A stretch of 64,000 bases of DNA. It comes from Nosema muscidifuracis. Its lineage: Eukaryota; Microsporidia; Nosematidae. Position 1 is the first letter of the stretch. The number at the start of each line of letters is the position of its first letter. The stretch lies in contig JAIOKI010000013.1 in assembly GCA_028335825.1 (NCBI GenBank), forward strand, positions 310,001 through 374,000. Direction: 5' to 3'. Shown one piece after another: positions 37,641-49,112 of the stretch. Under the pieces are notes generated by a model. That model worked only from the letters and a program-made list of their open reading frames with translations, had not been told where the DNA came from and did not search any database. Made by a program: the position numbers and the translations under genes.

Positions 37641-37990
37641 AGATATCTAAGTATTAGATTTAATTAAAATACAAATTATTATTTTTAACTACAATATTTC
37701 ATATGCAATATAAGAACGAAATAAATAATATTTTCGTTGATAATAATCATACGGTTTTATAAAAAATTCAATGGTATATTTTAACTTAACCTTAATACAT
37801 TTTATTTTTATTTTAACAAATTTTTAATGGATTAAACATGAAATTCTGCTAAGACATTACTAATTTAATTTAGTATGCTATCTTTAGATCTTTAACTTTA
37901 ACAAATATTATAAATACAATATCTGATGATTTTATTCTAAATAACATTTAAATTAATAATAAAACAACAGAAAGTATTTAGAATATATTA
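37641..37990. other. AT-rich spacer, nothing recognised
   Basis: No supportable feature is present. Confidence 0.5.
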
Positions 37991-37999
37991 ATTATGTTT

Positions 38000-38660
38000 G
38001 GTGCCATGTTTAATATTGAATCATAGTAAATTATAAAATATTGTAAACAATGTCTTCTATTGACATTACATCATTTAGATACTACCACATATATAAACAA
38101 GATATCATAGTAGAATACAATACCATAATGTATAAAAATCTATATATCTTCATTTCATTATTAAAATCAATCAAATATCATTCTAATTGTACTTTGGTTA
38201 TTATGTTTATATTTAAATAAGAACAATGTCTAAAAACAAAAGTAGAAGCGGAAATAAAGAAACAAGTTGATAATAATAGTAAAAATAAGAAAGTCTTATA
38301 CCTGTCCTAACTTAAAATTTCAGAAGGAAATAATCTTCTTAAATACATTATCTTGGTATTAAGGGATAATAAAAATGTCTGTTTGAAGAATCAGAAGACA
38401 TATCATTAGAGAATTATATAGTTCTGGTAAATAAGACCGATTTTAATAATAATAAAGCAATTAGTCAGTGCATTATACATATGAGGTAGTTAATACGAAG
38501 AAATTGATTCATATTTATGAATGAAGCCCGTAACTAAGTATAAATTAAGAATTATACATTAAAAATACTAAATATAATAAAATTGACAAAAATAACCACA
38601 AAAAATATATTAGAATAGATTAATAGAAAAAAATTATGTTACAGCTATCTATCTGATCGA
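38000..38660 (+). pseudogene. Decayed gene of unknown family, copy 2 of a pair
   Basis: It starts at ATG 38,226 (MSKNKSRSGNKET) and parallels the decayed gene at 6.28-6.95 kb in its start, in its 5' flank (GAATCATARTAAAT..., ACATCATTTAGATA), and in scattered internal blocks (EDISLENYIVLV against EKSLEKLIVPV). It is more decayed than copy 1. The protein is not recognised. The pair shows that this family was multicopy before it decayed. Confidence 0.45.
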
Positions 38661-38799
38661 AGAGATCATAGATTAAAATATTTCTTCTTCTCTCAATTTA
38701 TACTTATCAAATTATTTTATTCATTACATATCATCAGCTCTAATATTTCTATTAATAAGATACATAACAAATAAAATAAATGTTTTTTTCTAATTATTA

Positions 38800-39501
38800 A
38801 TCAAATGCTATTTCTTATGTACAGTGTCAAAATACATAAGCCTTTTTATAACATGAGATGCCAAGATCAATACAAATTCACAGAATAATTATTAGTAAGA
38901 TACAAAGAATACATAAAAAGTAATGTAGTTACTGTATCAAGTCAAACTATCCCATCTACATCACAAAGAAATAAAACTAATATATCATTACCAAAGATTA
39001 CAAATATACACACAGTACATGTTGTATACATACCTCATCAATAAAATATTTTACATCTTCAAGTAACAAAACACACCACAAACCAAACCATCGTTACGAT
39101 CTCACATTACTGTTCACACAGGTAATCACCACGATCACTTCAACAACTAACGTCCCAGCACGTTCACAGGATGGTCACCATTCTCAATCCTTAACTGGAC
39201 ACTCCAATCAACTTCCCGTTGTTCAACACAACCACAAGATTGTAACTCTTTTTTATACAATATATATCATACTAGTACACTCAAACACACTACATATAAC
39301 CTGTCAAAAATCATAAATCAGCAATTAATTATTAATTCTGATTTGTCAATTTAATTTATCAGTAGATTAAATAATACACAATGTAAATTATTTATTACTC
39401 ATGTTGTAGTTTTCGTATGTTATATTGCACTGATTGATTGAGAGATTAAGATTTCTGAGACTAGATTAATACTGACTAGAATGTAGATATGTGATTTTGT
39501 A
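38800..39501 (+). promoter_or_regulatory. rDNA upstream spacer, A/C-rich; likely promoter and leader region
   Basis: Immediately 5' of the SSU rRNA the composition changes. From about 38,830 to 39,250 the plus strand is rich in A and C and poor in G (runs such as CACACCACAAACCAAACCATC), less AT-rich than the flanks. Position suggests the rRNA transcription start and external spacer. No promoter motif can be named from sequence alone. The last 200 bases before the SSU return to AT-rich sequence. Confidence 0.45.
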
Positions 39502-40736
39502 CACCAGGTTGATTCTGCCTGACGTAGACGCTATTCCCTAAGATTAACCCATGCATGTTTTTGAAGAAGTATCTGAAAAATGGACTGCTCAGTAATACTC
39601 ACTTTATTTTATGTATATTGATGATAACTACGTTAAAGTGTAGATAATTGTATACAGTAAGAGTGAGACCTATCAGCTAGTTGTTAAGGTAATGGCTTAA
39701 CAAGGCAGTAACGGGTAACGGTATTACTTTGTAATATTCCGGAGAAGGAGCCTGAGAGACGGCTACTAAGTCTAAGGATTGCAGCAGGGGCGAAACTTGA
39801 CCTATGGATTTTGTCTGAGGCAGTTATGGGAAGTAATAGATATTGTTTCATATTGTAAAAACATATGAGGTGATTAATTGGAGGGCAAATCAAGTGCCAG
39901 CAGCCGCGGTAATACTTGTTCCAAGAGTGTGTATGATGATTGATGCAGTTAAAAAGTCCGTAGTTTATTTTTAAGAAGCAATATGAGGTGTACTGTATAG
40001 TTGGGAGAGAGATGAAATGTGACGACCCTGACTGGACGAACAGAAGCGAAAGCTGTACACTTGTATGTATTTTTTGAACAAGGACGTAAGCTGGAGGATC
40101 GAAGATGATTAGATACCATTGTAGTTCCAGCAGTAAACTATGCCGACGATGTGATATGAGTATTTGTATTACATAATAGAAATTCGAGTTTTTTGGCTCT
40201 GGGGATAGTATGATCGCAAGATTGAAAATTAAAGAAATTGACGGAAGAATACCACAAGGAGTGGATTGTGCGGCTTAATTTGACTCAACGCGAGGTAACT
40301 TACCAATATTTTATTATTCAGCGAGAATGTTATTTGAGAATGATAATAGTGGTGCATGGCCGTTTTCAATGGATGCTGTGAAGTTTTGATTAATTTCAAC
40401 AAGACGTGAGACCCTTATAGACAGACACAATCAGTGTAGGAAGGAAAGGATTAAAACAGGTCCGTTATGCCCTCAGACATTTTGGGCTGCACGCGCAATA
40501 CAATAGATATGAATCTTTATGGGATAATATTTTGTAAGAGATATTTGAACTTGGAATTGCTAGTAAATTTTATTAAATAAGTAGAATTGAATGTGTCCCT
40601 GTTCTTTGTACACACCGCCCGTCGCTATCTAAGATGATATATGTTGTGAAATTAGTGTAAACTACTTGAACAAGATGTATTAGATCTGATATAAGTCGTA
40701 ACATGGTTGCTGTTGGAGAACCATTAGCAGGATCAT
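39502..40736 (+). rRNA. Small-subunit (16S-like) rRNA
   Basis: It starts at CACCAGGTTGATTCTGCCTG, the universal 5' end. It carries the 530-loop GTGCCAGCAGCCGCGGTAA at 39,894, AAAGAAATTGACGGAAG near 40,231, TTGTACACACCGCCCGTCGC near 40,606, and ends at the AGGATCATA tail near 40,736. The length of about 1,235 nt is far below the eukaryotic norm and typical of microsporidia, which have lost most expansion segments. Early-sequence details (GACGCTATTCCCTAAGATTAACCC) resemble what I recall from Nosema/Vairimorpha. Open frames on either strand inside it are incidental. Confidence 0.97.
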
Positions 40737-40965
40737 ATCGAGTAACAGTTATTATATTATATATTATATATGTTATACTAATATGTATTTATATATATAT
40801 GTTATACTATTATATATTTATTATGTATATAGGTTATACTTTTATATATTATATATTATATATTTATTAGATTATACTAATGTATTTATATATGTTATAC
40901 TATTATATTATAATATTATATATTATATATATATGTTATACTAATATATATTATTATATATTATT
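40737..40965 (+). other. Internal transcribed spacer between SSU and LSU
   Basis: About 230 bp, almost pure A/T, with the motif GTTATACTA (or a one-base variant) recurring about six times amid TATATTA runs. There is no separate 5.8S gene within or after it, as in all microsporidia. Transcription order is SSU then LSU. Confidence 0.85.
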
Positions 40966-42534
40966 TTACCCACACATGGGATCAATAGGATGCCACAGCG
41001 ATGAAGGTCGTAGATGAATACGAAAGCATTGTTACCGAATATATACAGATGTGTATAGAGGACCCTTTGAACTTAAGCATATCATTAGAAGGAGGAAAAG
41101 AAACTAACCAGGATTTCTGTAGTAGCAGCGAGTGAACAAGAAGCAACCCGTGATTGTAATCCTATTGGAGATGTAAATCACTATTTTATTACTTATTTGT
41201 ACAGAATATAATATTCGTTAGTTGAATAAAATAGTAAGTATCAGCGAGTAGGGCTGCTTGGTAGTGCAGTCTGAATACAGGTAGAATGAGATATCTAAGG
41301 TTAAATATAATGGCATACCGATAGCAAATAAGTACTGCGAAGGAATTTGTGAAAATGTGTGGGGCAGCCTTATGTTTAAGGACCCGTCTTGAAACACGGA
41401 CCAAGGAGATTATAGTTATAGCAAGATAATGGCTCAGTCGTTATTAATATGACAAGTTATAACTATAAGACCCGAAACACAGTGAACTATGCATGTTCTG
41501 GTTGAAGATAAGCAACAGTTTATTGGAAGACCATAATCATTCTGACGTGCAAATCGATGATTTAAGATGTGTATAGTGGCGAAAGACCAATCGAACTGTG
41601 TGGTAGCTGGTTCACAGCGAAATGTCTCTCAGGACAGCAGTCATTGTATATAGGACATAGATGTAGGACACTGTTATAGTCTCGACTATGAGAAATCTTT
41701 AATTCTATGGTCTTCTGTAGATTAGGTTTACAGAATGAATCTATTGTATGACTAGTGGGCACATGATTGTAAGAATGATGTGCAAAAAGGGATGAACCTT
41801 ATGGAACATTAAATATTCTAAATAGTAGACAGTATACCATAAATATGATGAATACATTGAGACAGTAGGGCGGTTGTTATGGAAGTAGAAATCCGCTAAG
41901 AAACGTGTTACAACGTACCTACCGAATGTATTATTGTATAAAATGGAAGAAGATGACTACTTTTATGAGATGTTTCTATATGAGTATTTAGGTAGCTGTG
42001 CAATTTGTTTGTATTGAAGTATATGTGTGAATGTATATGGAAGAAACAAATGGGCCGATCTTGGAGGCAGTAACAATATATTTGTATAGATATAGACTAG
42101 GGTTTTCAATGGTATTGAAGTGAGTCGGTGTTATTGTAAAAACAAAGAAGATCAATAGTTCTTCACTTGACTACTGCAAGGCGACTTGATGATGACAGTA
42201 TATAAGCGGTGTAAGAAAAATGAATTAGACTGTGTGTACGTATGGATTGTCATGATAAGAAATACGTGTTGTATATATATACTTGATAAAAAAGAAGTAG
42301 TGTAGCCGTACCTATACCGCATCAGGTGTCTTTGTATCATAACAGATATTTTAAATTAAAGTAAGTAAGGGAATTCGGCAAATTAGATCTGTAACCTTGG
42401 GATAAAGATTGGCTCTAGCATGCTAGAACTTTTACTATGTAAGGAATCTGACTGTTTATTAAAAACATAGCTTTTTGTATTACAAGAAGTGAATTCTGCC
42501 CAGTGCATTTATTGTTAAAGTTGTGTAAGCGAAT

Positions 42535-42587
<53 letters not shown>

Positions 42588-42686
42588 TTAATTGGTGACG
42601 CGCATGAATGGAGCAACGAGATTCCTACTGTCCCTACTTACAATTTTGTGAAACCACGAGACAAGGGAACGGGCTTGTTGTATATC

Positions 42687-42718
<32 letters not shown>

Positions 42719-43153
42719 TTAGTATGTTCTAATAATTATTCGGTATATTGTAGAGAGGTGGGAGATGATTTGTGAAACCACTAGTATGTTTGAATATTTG
42801 TTTATTTGGATATATGGGGAGTTTGGCTGGGGCGGTACAGCTGTTAAAAAGTAACACAGCTGTCCTAAGGTAGATGAATGATGGATGGTAACCATCAGTT
42901 TATTATAAGGGAATAAATCTGCTTTACTTTATACATATGACTGTATTTAGTAGGGAAACCTTGGCCTAGCGATCCCAATTACATTCATTATGTATTGGGT
43001 GATTGAAAAGTTACCACAGGGATAACTGGCTTGTAGCAGGCAAGCGATCATAGCGACTCTGCTTTTTGATTCTTCGATGTCGTCTCTTCTGATCATCGTA
43101 GTGTATATGTTACGAAGTGTTGGATTGTTCACCCGGTAATGAGGAACGTGAGA

Positions 43154-43195
<42 letters not shown>

Positions 43196-43450
43196 TAAGT
43201 ATTTTTGAGTGAACTTTGATAGTACGAGAGGAACTCTAAGTGATGACCACTGGTAGTGCGATTAACTATTAAGTTATGTTGCTTAGCTACGTCGTTTCGA
43301 TTAAGGCTGAAAGCCTCTTAAGCCTGAAGCGTAGCTCAAAGATACATTTGGGAGAATACTACTCTATTAAGCAGAACTGTAAGAATGAAGGTGTATGCCG
43401 ACATTTTGAGGTTACTGCTTTTTGTATTACAGTGTAGGTGTGTATGTAAT
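40966..43450 (+). rRNA. Large-subunit rRNA with fused 5.8S-equivalent
   Basis: The 5' part holds the 5.8S-like GCCACAGCGATGAAGG near 40,992, followed without spacer by GAACTTAAGCATATCA (41,069), normally the start of 25-28S. Further landmarks are ACCACAGGGATAACTGGCTTGT (about 43,013, peptidyl-transferase region), GACCGTCGTGAGACAGGTTAG, and the sarcin-ricin sequence AGTACGAGAGGAAC (about 43,220). The total of about 2.48 kb agrees with microsporidian LSU. Both ends are approximate: the 5' end is set at the close of the AT-rich spacer and the 3' end at the loss of conserved sequence. Small open frames inside are incidental. Confidence 0.95.
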
Positions 43451-43509
43451 TTGCATAGTTAAGATTGTTAATAAGAAATGTGAGTAGGAATATATTTTTA
43501 AGTAAATTG

Positions 43510-43721
43510 TCTATTTCATGTACGGTAGTGAGTTATGGGGAATGTCTAGCACAAGATCAGGGAGAATCAGTAGGATTCTCAGAAAAGCTGTTCGGATGAT
43601 ATTCTAGACAAAAATAGTTTCATTAGATAGGATAATGGATGAGTTCTGTATTAACAGGATTCAAATACAAGCAGCTCTAAATCGCTTTAGAGCATTAAGG
43701 AAGTGGAGACACAACAAAACC
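43510..43721 (+). mobile_element. Fragment of an older, related LINE (RT thumb region)
   Basis: The translation (YGSELWGMSSTRSGRISRILRK... to RKWRHNKT) aligns with residues of the same family's ORF2 at 48,272-48,475 at roughly three-quarters nucleotide identity. It begins about 60 bp after the LSU rRNA. It stops exactly where the next LINE's ORF1 ATG begins, so its last 29 codons are in frame with that ORF1. It is an older subfamily copy cut at both ends, or the donor part of a chimeric insertion. Confidence 0.8.
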
Positions 43722-45422
43722 ATGAAGGGTAAGTCAAAACAAACCAAGAGCTGGCAGAGTAGTCTGCAAAGTGAGAACTTAGGTACTCAGAAAAACGATT
43801 TGGATACAGAAATGTATTTAAAAGATGGTATTAAGCATGTATATGCTGATGGTGGCATATCTAGTGTATGTTACAGAAAAGATGGAGAATTAATTTATTC
43901 TCTCAAAAAATTAAGAAATTTGTATGAACAATTTTCTAAAAAAAAATTTTTAGCTGATGCTGAAAAAGTAAGCAAACAAGATCTTTCTGATCTTAGAAAG
44001 TTTATATCTAGCTCCTATGAGTTGATTTCAATTCAACAGGAATACTTAGAGCTCTTCTATAGTAAACTAGAAGAACAGAAATGTAAAATAAAAATTTTAC
44101 AAGAAAACAAATCCGATGATGTCATTATTCAATTAAGACAGTCATCAATAAAAACTACAAGGAGTGTCTCAGATGATCTTCATGAAGAAAAAATGTGCTC
44201 TGATATTATTACAATAGAAGACCAGACAATATGTAGTAGTAATATCCTTCATAAAGCTACTACAGAAAAAAATATTTCTTCAATAGAAATAGACAGCGAT
44301 GATACTACGAGCAGTGTCAAGAACATAATTCTTCCTGAGAAAGTAATTACTGGTAAGGAAGAAGAAGAAAGATTGTCAGAAGATGGCAAAAGAATACGTT
44401 TGGATGAGGAACATCTATCCAAAGAATTTTTAGATCCAGATACTAGCATTGGATCTTTAGAAAATGACGTCAAGAAACAATATACTGACACAAATAAGAA
44501 AGCAGTTGATAAACACTTATCAATTATCTCTGCTATACAATCAGGTAGTAGGAAAGCTCCAAAGAATGGAGTAAAGCTCTACCAAGTAGATGAAGATGGA
44601 TGGAAATCTGTCAAGCACATATATAAGCCGAAAGTAATTTCGAGTTTAAAAAAATTCAGTGATGTCAGAAGTCACAATAAATTAAAACCAAATAGATTTA
44701 GTTCTATGAAGGTGGAAAATAATAGTAAGAAAGTAGTTTCTTACAAGAAAACATACCATGAAGTGTCACATGGTAAAAGAACGAGTCTTGAAAAGAAGAA
44801 GACAGAGATTGAAGTTTTATCTTCAAAGAAAAATTTAGCCCTTAAGATGGCTACGAAGAAGGTTGAGAATAAATCTCAAGAAAGAAAAGGCCCAGTTATA
44901 CCTCGAAAGAATTGGGCCAAAGAGCTTTCCAAAGAAGCTCTTATAAAGTTAATTAAGGAAGGTAAGTCTCCTTCTAACAGCAAATTCAGATTCACATTGA
45001 TATCTGGACTTGAATCTAAAGGGCAGCACCAATCTAGAGACACATGGGCTGCTTTGTTAGAAGTGGAGACTAAGGATATCTCCTTAGTGAAAAGATTCAA
45101 TGATTCAGATGTTATTCTTCTGATGATTAGAGAGAGTGTTTGCCAAAAGGCAATAAGAAACTTGAAAGCTAATATAAGCGAAATACAGGTATGTGATGAT
45201 GTGTCATTACTTACCAGCTTTATATTAGCTAGAAAAAATGTTGTTTTAGAGGAATTACTGAGGCTCTCTAAGACATTCAAAAATTTTATACCACTTGTAG
45301 AAGCCTGCAGGTATATAAAGAAAGAATTAAATAAGGAAAAGCTTGACTATGGCTCTTTTACTTATTTAGGAAAGAAGATGGGTGAGCCTGCCCGAGAAAG
45401 TAAGGATTTTAATAATGAATAA
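43722..45422 (+). CDS. LINE ORF1 protein (RNA-binding type)
   Basis: 566 codons starting MKGKSKQTKSW. The open frame actually extends 29 codons upstream to 43,635, but that part is homologous to RT of an older LINE, so the ATG at 43,722 is preferred. The protein is Lys/Ser/Glu-rich. Residues about 80-160 have a helical, coiled-coil-like pattern. Residues about 395-487 (KNWAKELSKEALIKL... to the NLKANISEI region) form a compact domain that is conserved in the ORF1 fragment at 17.7-18.4 kb. In LINEs such proteins coat the element RNA. The stop TAA (45,420) overlaps the ORF2 start: ATG AAT AA. No CCC start box is present, unlike host genes. Confidence 0.85.
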   Translation: MKGKSKQTKSWQSSLQSENLGTQKNDLDTEMYLKDGIKHVYADGGISSVCYRKDGELIYSLKKLRNLYEQFSKKKFLADAEKVSKQDLSDLRKFISSSYELISIQQEYLELFYSKLEEQKCKIKILQENKSDDVIIQLRQSSIKTTRSVSDDLHEEKMCSDIITIEDQTICSSNILHKATTEKNISSIEIDSDDTTSSVKNIILPEKVITGKEEEERLSEDGKRIRLDEEHLSKEFLDPDTSIGSLENDVKKQYTDTNKKAVDKHLSIISAIQSGSRKAPKNGVKLYQVDEDGWKSVKHIYKPKVISSLKKFSDVRSHNKLKPNRFSSMKVENNSKKVVSYKKTYHEVSHGKRTSLEKKKTEIEVLSSKKNLALKMATKKVENKSQERKGPVIPRKNWAKELSKEALIKLIKEGKSPSNSKFRFTLISGLESKGQHQSRDTWAALLEVETKDISLVKRFNDSDVILLMIRESVCQKAIRNLKANISEIQVCDDVSLLTSFILARKNVVLEELLRLSKTFKNFIPLVEACRYIKKELNKEKLDYGSFTYLGKKMGEPARESKDFNNE

Positions 45423-48400
45423 ATTGTTCCCTTTGTTAAAATCCTGTATTTATAGGAGAGTATTCTCTTATAAAAGAGAAAATATTTTTAATTTATTAGA
45501 AAGAAAAGTCTCTGATTCAGTTGAATCAAGAAAAACCAGTAGTACAATCATTCATTCCAGAAGGCTTAAGTGCCTAAAGTCTCTCATAATGAGAAGAAGT
45601 ATATGGAGGAGAAGAGTACAAGAAAATTATTGTATAGTAAGAATACAAAGAATACCTTTTGGAGTAAAAGATTTCCTAAAGATGTTGCATAGGAAAGAAG
45701 ATTCATTAAAAGATTCAGTCTTTACAGCAAGAAAATTCAGACGTAGGGACATGTCATTTACAAAGATTGTAGTTAAGAAGCTACATAGACAGCTACTCAT
45801 TAATACATTAAGAAGTATAGGATTTAAAGTATTAAATGAGAGAAAGAAGAGATTAGAGAAATCTACTCTAGAAAGAAAAAAGATGAAGGGTAATATAAAA
45901 CTCCTTAGTCTTAATATCAATCATCTTTCACATAAGAAAGAAGAACTTGAGGTTCTATTGAAGAAAGAGAAACCAGAGATTATGTGTCTACAGGAGACCT
46001 GGAAGACATCCTTGCTCCCTATTAGACTAGAAAAGTATACTGCAGTGGAAACAATTAGTAGTGGAAAAAACAAATCAGGATTAATGACTTTGGTTAGAAA
46101 GAATGGAGCTATTAGGTGTTCCAAGAAAGGGACTGACTCAAATATACTGCAGACTGTAGTTGAGTTTAAGTCAGTAGGCAAATGGATTAAGTATTTAATT
46201 ATTAATGTCTACATACCACAAGACAGGGATCTCAAGAGAGAGGTTCTTGCCAGATTATTATCTCTTCTACAAGAAGAGAAGTTAAAAAACCACTATTGTG
46301 AGATCATAGTGATGGGAGACGTGAATATGCAGGATTCATCTCTTAAGAAAAAATTAGATGCAGTTGGCCTCCCAACTGTACTAAAGTACAACAGCAAAGA
46401 GGGAACAAGAATCCTTAAGAATGGAAAACGATCTAAAAGAAGAATTGATACATTGTTTAGATTGTTACAAAGTGATAGTGAGAATATCATTATATCAAAA
46501 TCATGGGCATTGAGTGATCATTTAGTGCTCAAAAGAAAATTAAAATTAGCTGTTGATAGGGTCTCAGAACAGCTTGTTTATGACAAAAAGATGCTTGAAA
46601 ATCACAAAGTGATAAAGAAGCTAAGAAGGAAGCTGAGGAATCAGCACCTAAATATGATGAATCTCCCAGAGATTATCAGAACAAGTTTTAAGTCCCTAGG
46701 AATTTACAGAAAGAAAAGAGTCTATTCGGGACTCCCAATGAGATGGAGACACGTCAAGGTCTTCAAAGAAAAAAGATTAGCAGCAAAAACTGTTATGAGA
46801 AACTTTAATGAAGCCAACTCTATTAGATTCGAGTTCCTCAAAGAACAAGCTGAATTGACTAGAAGACTGATTCGGAAAGATAGATCTAATCTTTGGGCCT
46901 TACGAGGAGTAAAGCTTTTTAGAAGTAATAGATCAAGAGAATTCTGGCAATGGCTAAATAACTCAAGAAGTACTTCCATTAGGTTGGATCAAGTGGCCCT
47001 GATGGACCAAGCCGGTATTTTATATACATGCCAAGAAAAAAAGCTAGAAATAGCTAATCAATTTTATGCTAACTTAGCTTCAGAAAATGGAGTAGATATT
47101 AATATCTACAATAAATCTAATCTTGCTGATCCTCCTACAGAGATAACAGAAGAAGAATTTTTATCCGCATTAAAGAAATGTGGAAACAATAAAGCAGCCG
47201 GTCCTGATGAAATTCCAACCGAGCTTTACAAACATCTGCTCTGTAATGAAGTAGAAGATAGTTTCTTTAGATTCATGTTATCTGAATTTAATAAGTATAT
47301 TAGTGGAGATAGTCCTCCAGAATACTGGAGTATGGCAAATATGATTTGCCTCCACAAGAAAGAAGATGAGACTGATCTGAATAATTATAGAGGAATCTCT
47401 TTAATTAATACAATTAGTAAGATCTATCTCAAGATAATTAATGACAGACTGACACAGTATGTCGAAGAAGCCAATATCATCTCTCGATACCAAGCTGGGT
47501 TCCGAGCAGGTGAAGAATGTATGAATCAGATTACTTCCCTACTTGAAGTGGTGAGAAGAAGAGAATTCAAAGGAATAAGTACATTAATGTGCTTTATAGA
47601 CTTTGAGAAAGCTTACGATAATGTGAGTCATGACTTACTATTAAAGAAGCTAGAAAAAATTGATATTCCCAAGTATCTTATAAATACAATAAAGGATATC
47701 TACAAAAACACTACCATGCGAGTTAAAATTGCTGGTGATACATCTAGTGGCTATAGCTACAGGAAAGGAGTGAGACAAGGATGTCCTTGTTCTCCAATGC
47801 TCTTCACATTTTTATCAACGATATATTTGAGGGCATAGAAGGAGTATTGATTCCTAAATCAAATACAAAGATTCCAGGACTTATGTTTGCTGATGACATA
47901 GTTGTCTTTGGAAATGACGTCAATGATCTTGAAGCAAAGATCGATAAAATTTCTAAATGGGCAGTTGATAACAGAATGAAGATCAACTGCAGAAAGAGTG
48001 GAGTATTAGTATGGTCAGCCCATACTGGTATTCAAGAAAATAGAAGTCTGTATTCTCTCCATACAGACTTTGGTGACATTGAAGAGGTCACAGAATATAG
48101 ATATCTAGGAGTTCTCATAAAGAGAAACACCCTAGAAGAACATTTAGTCAGAGATGCAGCTGCACGTGGCAAGAAAGATTTAGATGCTTTGATGCCAAAA
48201 TTGTTAAATCATAGCATCAACCTTACATTCAAGGCCATCTTAGTAAAATGTGTACTTGTACCTGCATTAATGTATGGTAGTGAACTTTGGGGAATGTCTA
48301 GTACAAGAGCAAGTAAGATCAATAGGATCTTAAGAAAATCACTGAGACTGATATTCAAGAGAGTATTAGTTCCTCTAGATAGAATAATGGATGAGTTCAG

Positions 48401-49112
48401 AATAGAACGAATTCATATACAGGCAGCTCTTAGTAGATATAGAGCATACAATAAGTGGAAACACAATAAAACTATTATTTCGGATATAATTTCAATTAAT
48501 CCGAAGGAAAGAAAAACTACTTGGTGTTCGAGAACACAAAGATGGTTAAAAAGATTTGTCGGTCATGACTACGAAACAAGTGATAATAGAATTGTCACCG
48601 CTAAGATCATTGATGTATTACGAAGTAGAAGGACTCTGAATACTTCTGTAGCTACATCAATAGCAAGCCAGTATAACATAAGAGATTCACAGATCAAATA
48701 TGTTATGCAGAAAGTAAACAATCGAAAGATTAGAACATACACTAGATTAAGATGCAATCTAGTTAAGTGGTCATCCTCATTAGCTTGTTCCGGAAGAATT
48801 CCTGTGAGTTATAGGAACAAATGCTTTCTATGTGATGGACCTCAAGAAAATATAGAACACTTTCTGATTGAGTGCCCCCTCTTAAGTGAGATCAGGTTCT
48901 CTTTTGAAGAGAAATTGCCGATATTGAAGTGTTCTAGAACAACTAACCAGGATAAAGTAAAATTAATTCTTGGTAATAAGGACGGATTAAGAAATAATCC
49001 AGATAAAATTAAAGAGCTCTGTTGCATCATAGAATTCTTAGATAGAATGGTTATATCTAGAGCTATTATATTTCATAATAGACTCAAAGAAATTAATCAA
49101 AGTACAAGATAA
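45415..49112 (+). pseudogene. LINE ORF2: endonuclease plus reverse transcriptase, one frameshift
   Basis: The first ATG at 45,415 overlaps the ORF1 stop by two bases of codon context (ATGAATAA), suggesting stop-restart translation. A basic N-terminal region of about 160 residues precedes the endonuclease (LLSLNINHL, LQETW, GDVNM, RRIDTLF, SDHLVL; residues about 161-370). RT follows: NKAAGPDEIPTELY (about 590), NYRGISLINTISKIY, FIDFEKAYDNVSH, GVRQGCPCSP, then FADDIVVFG (about 824). A C-terminal finger CFLCDG...HFLIEC lies near 1,136. Compared with the truncated copy, one base is missing near 47,805-47,815, just after the QGCPCSPMLF box, which breaks the frame. Total length would be about 1,230 residues. 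The enzyme nicks target DNA and primes reverse transcription there. Confidence 0.9.

Noticed and set aside
39684-43132. Several minus-strand open frames of 61-71 codons
   Set aside because: They lie inside SSU and LSU rRNA and have no start box.
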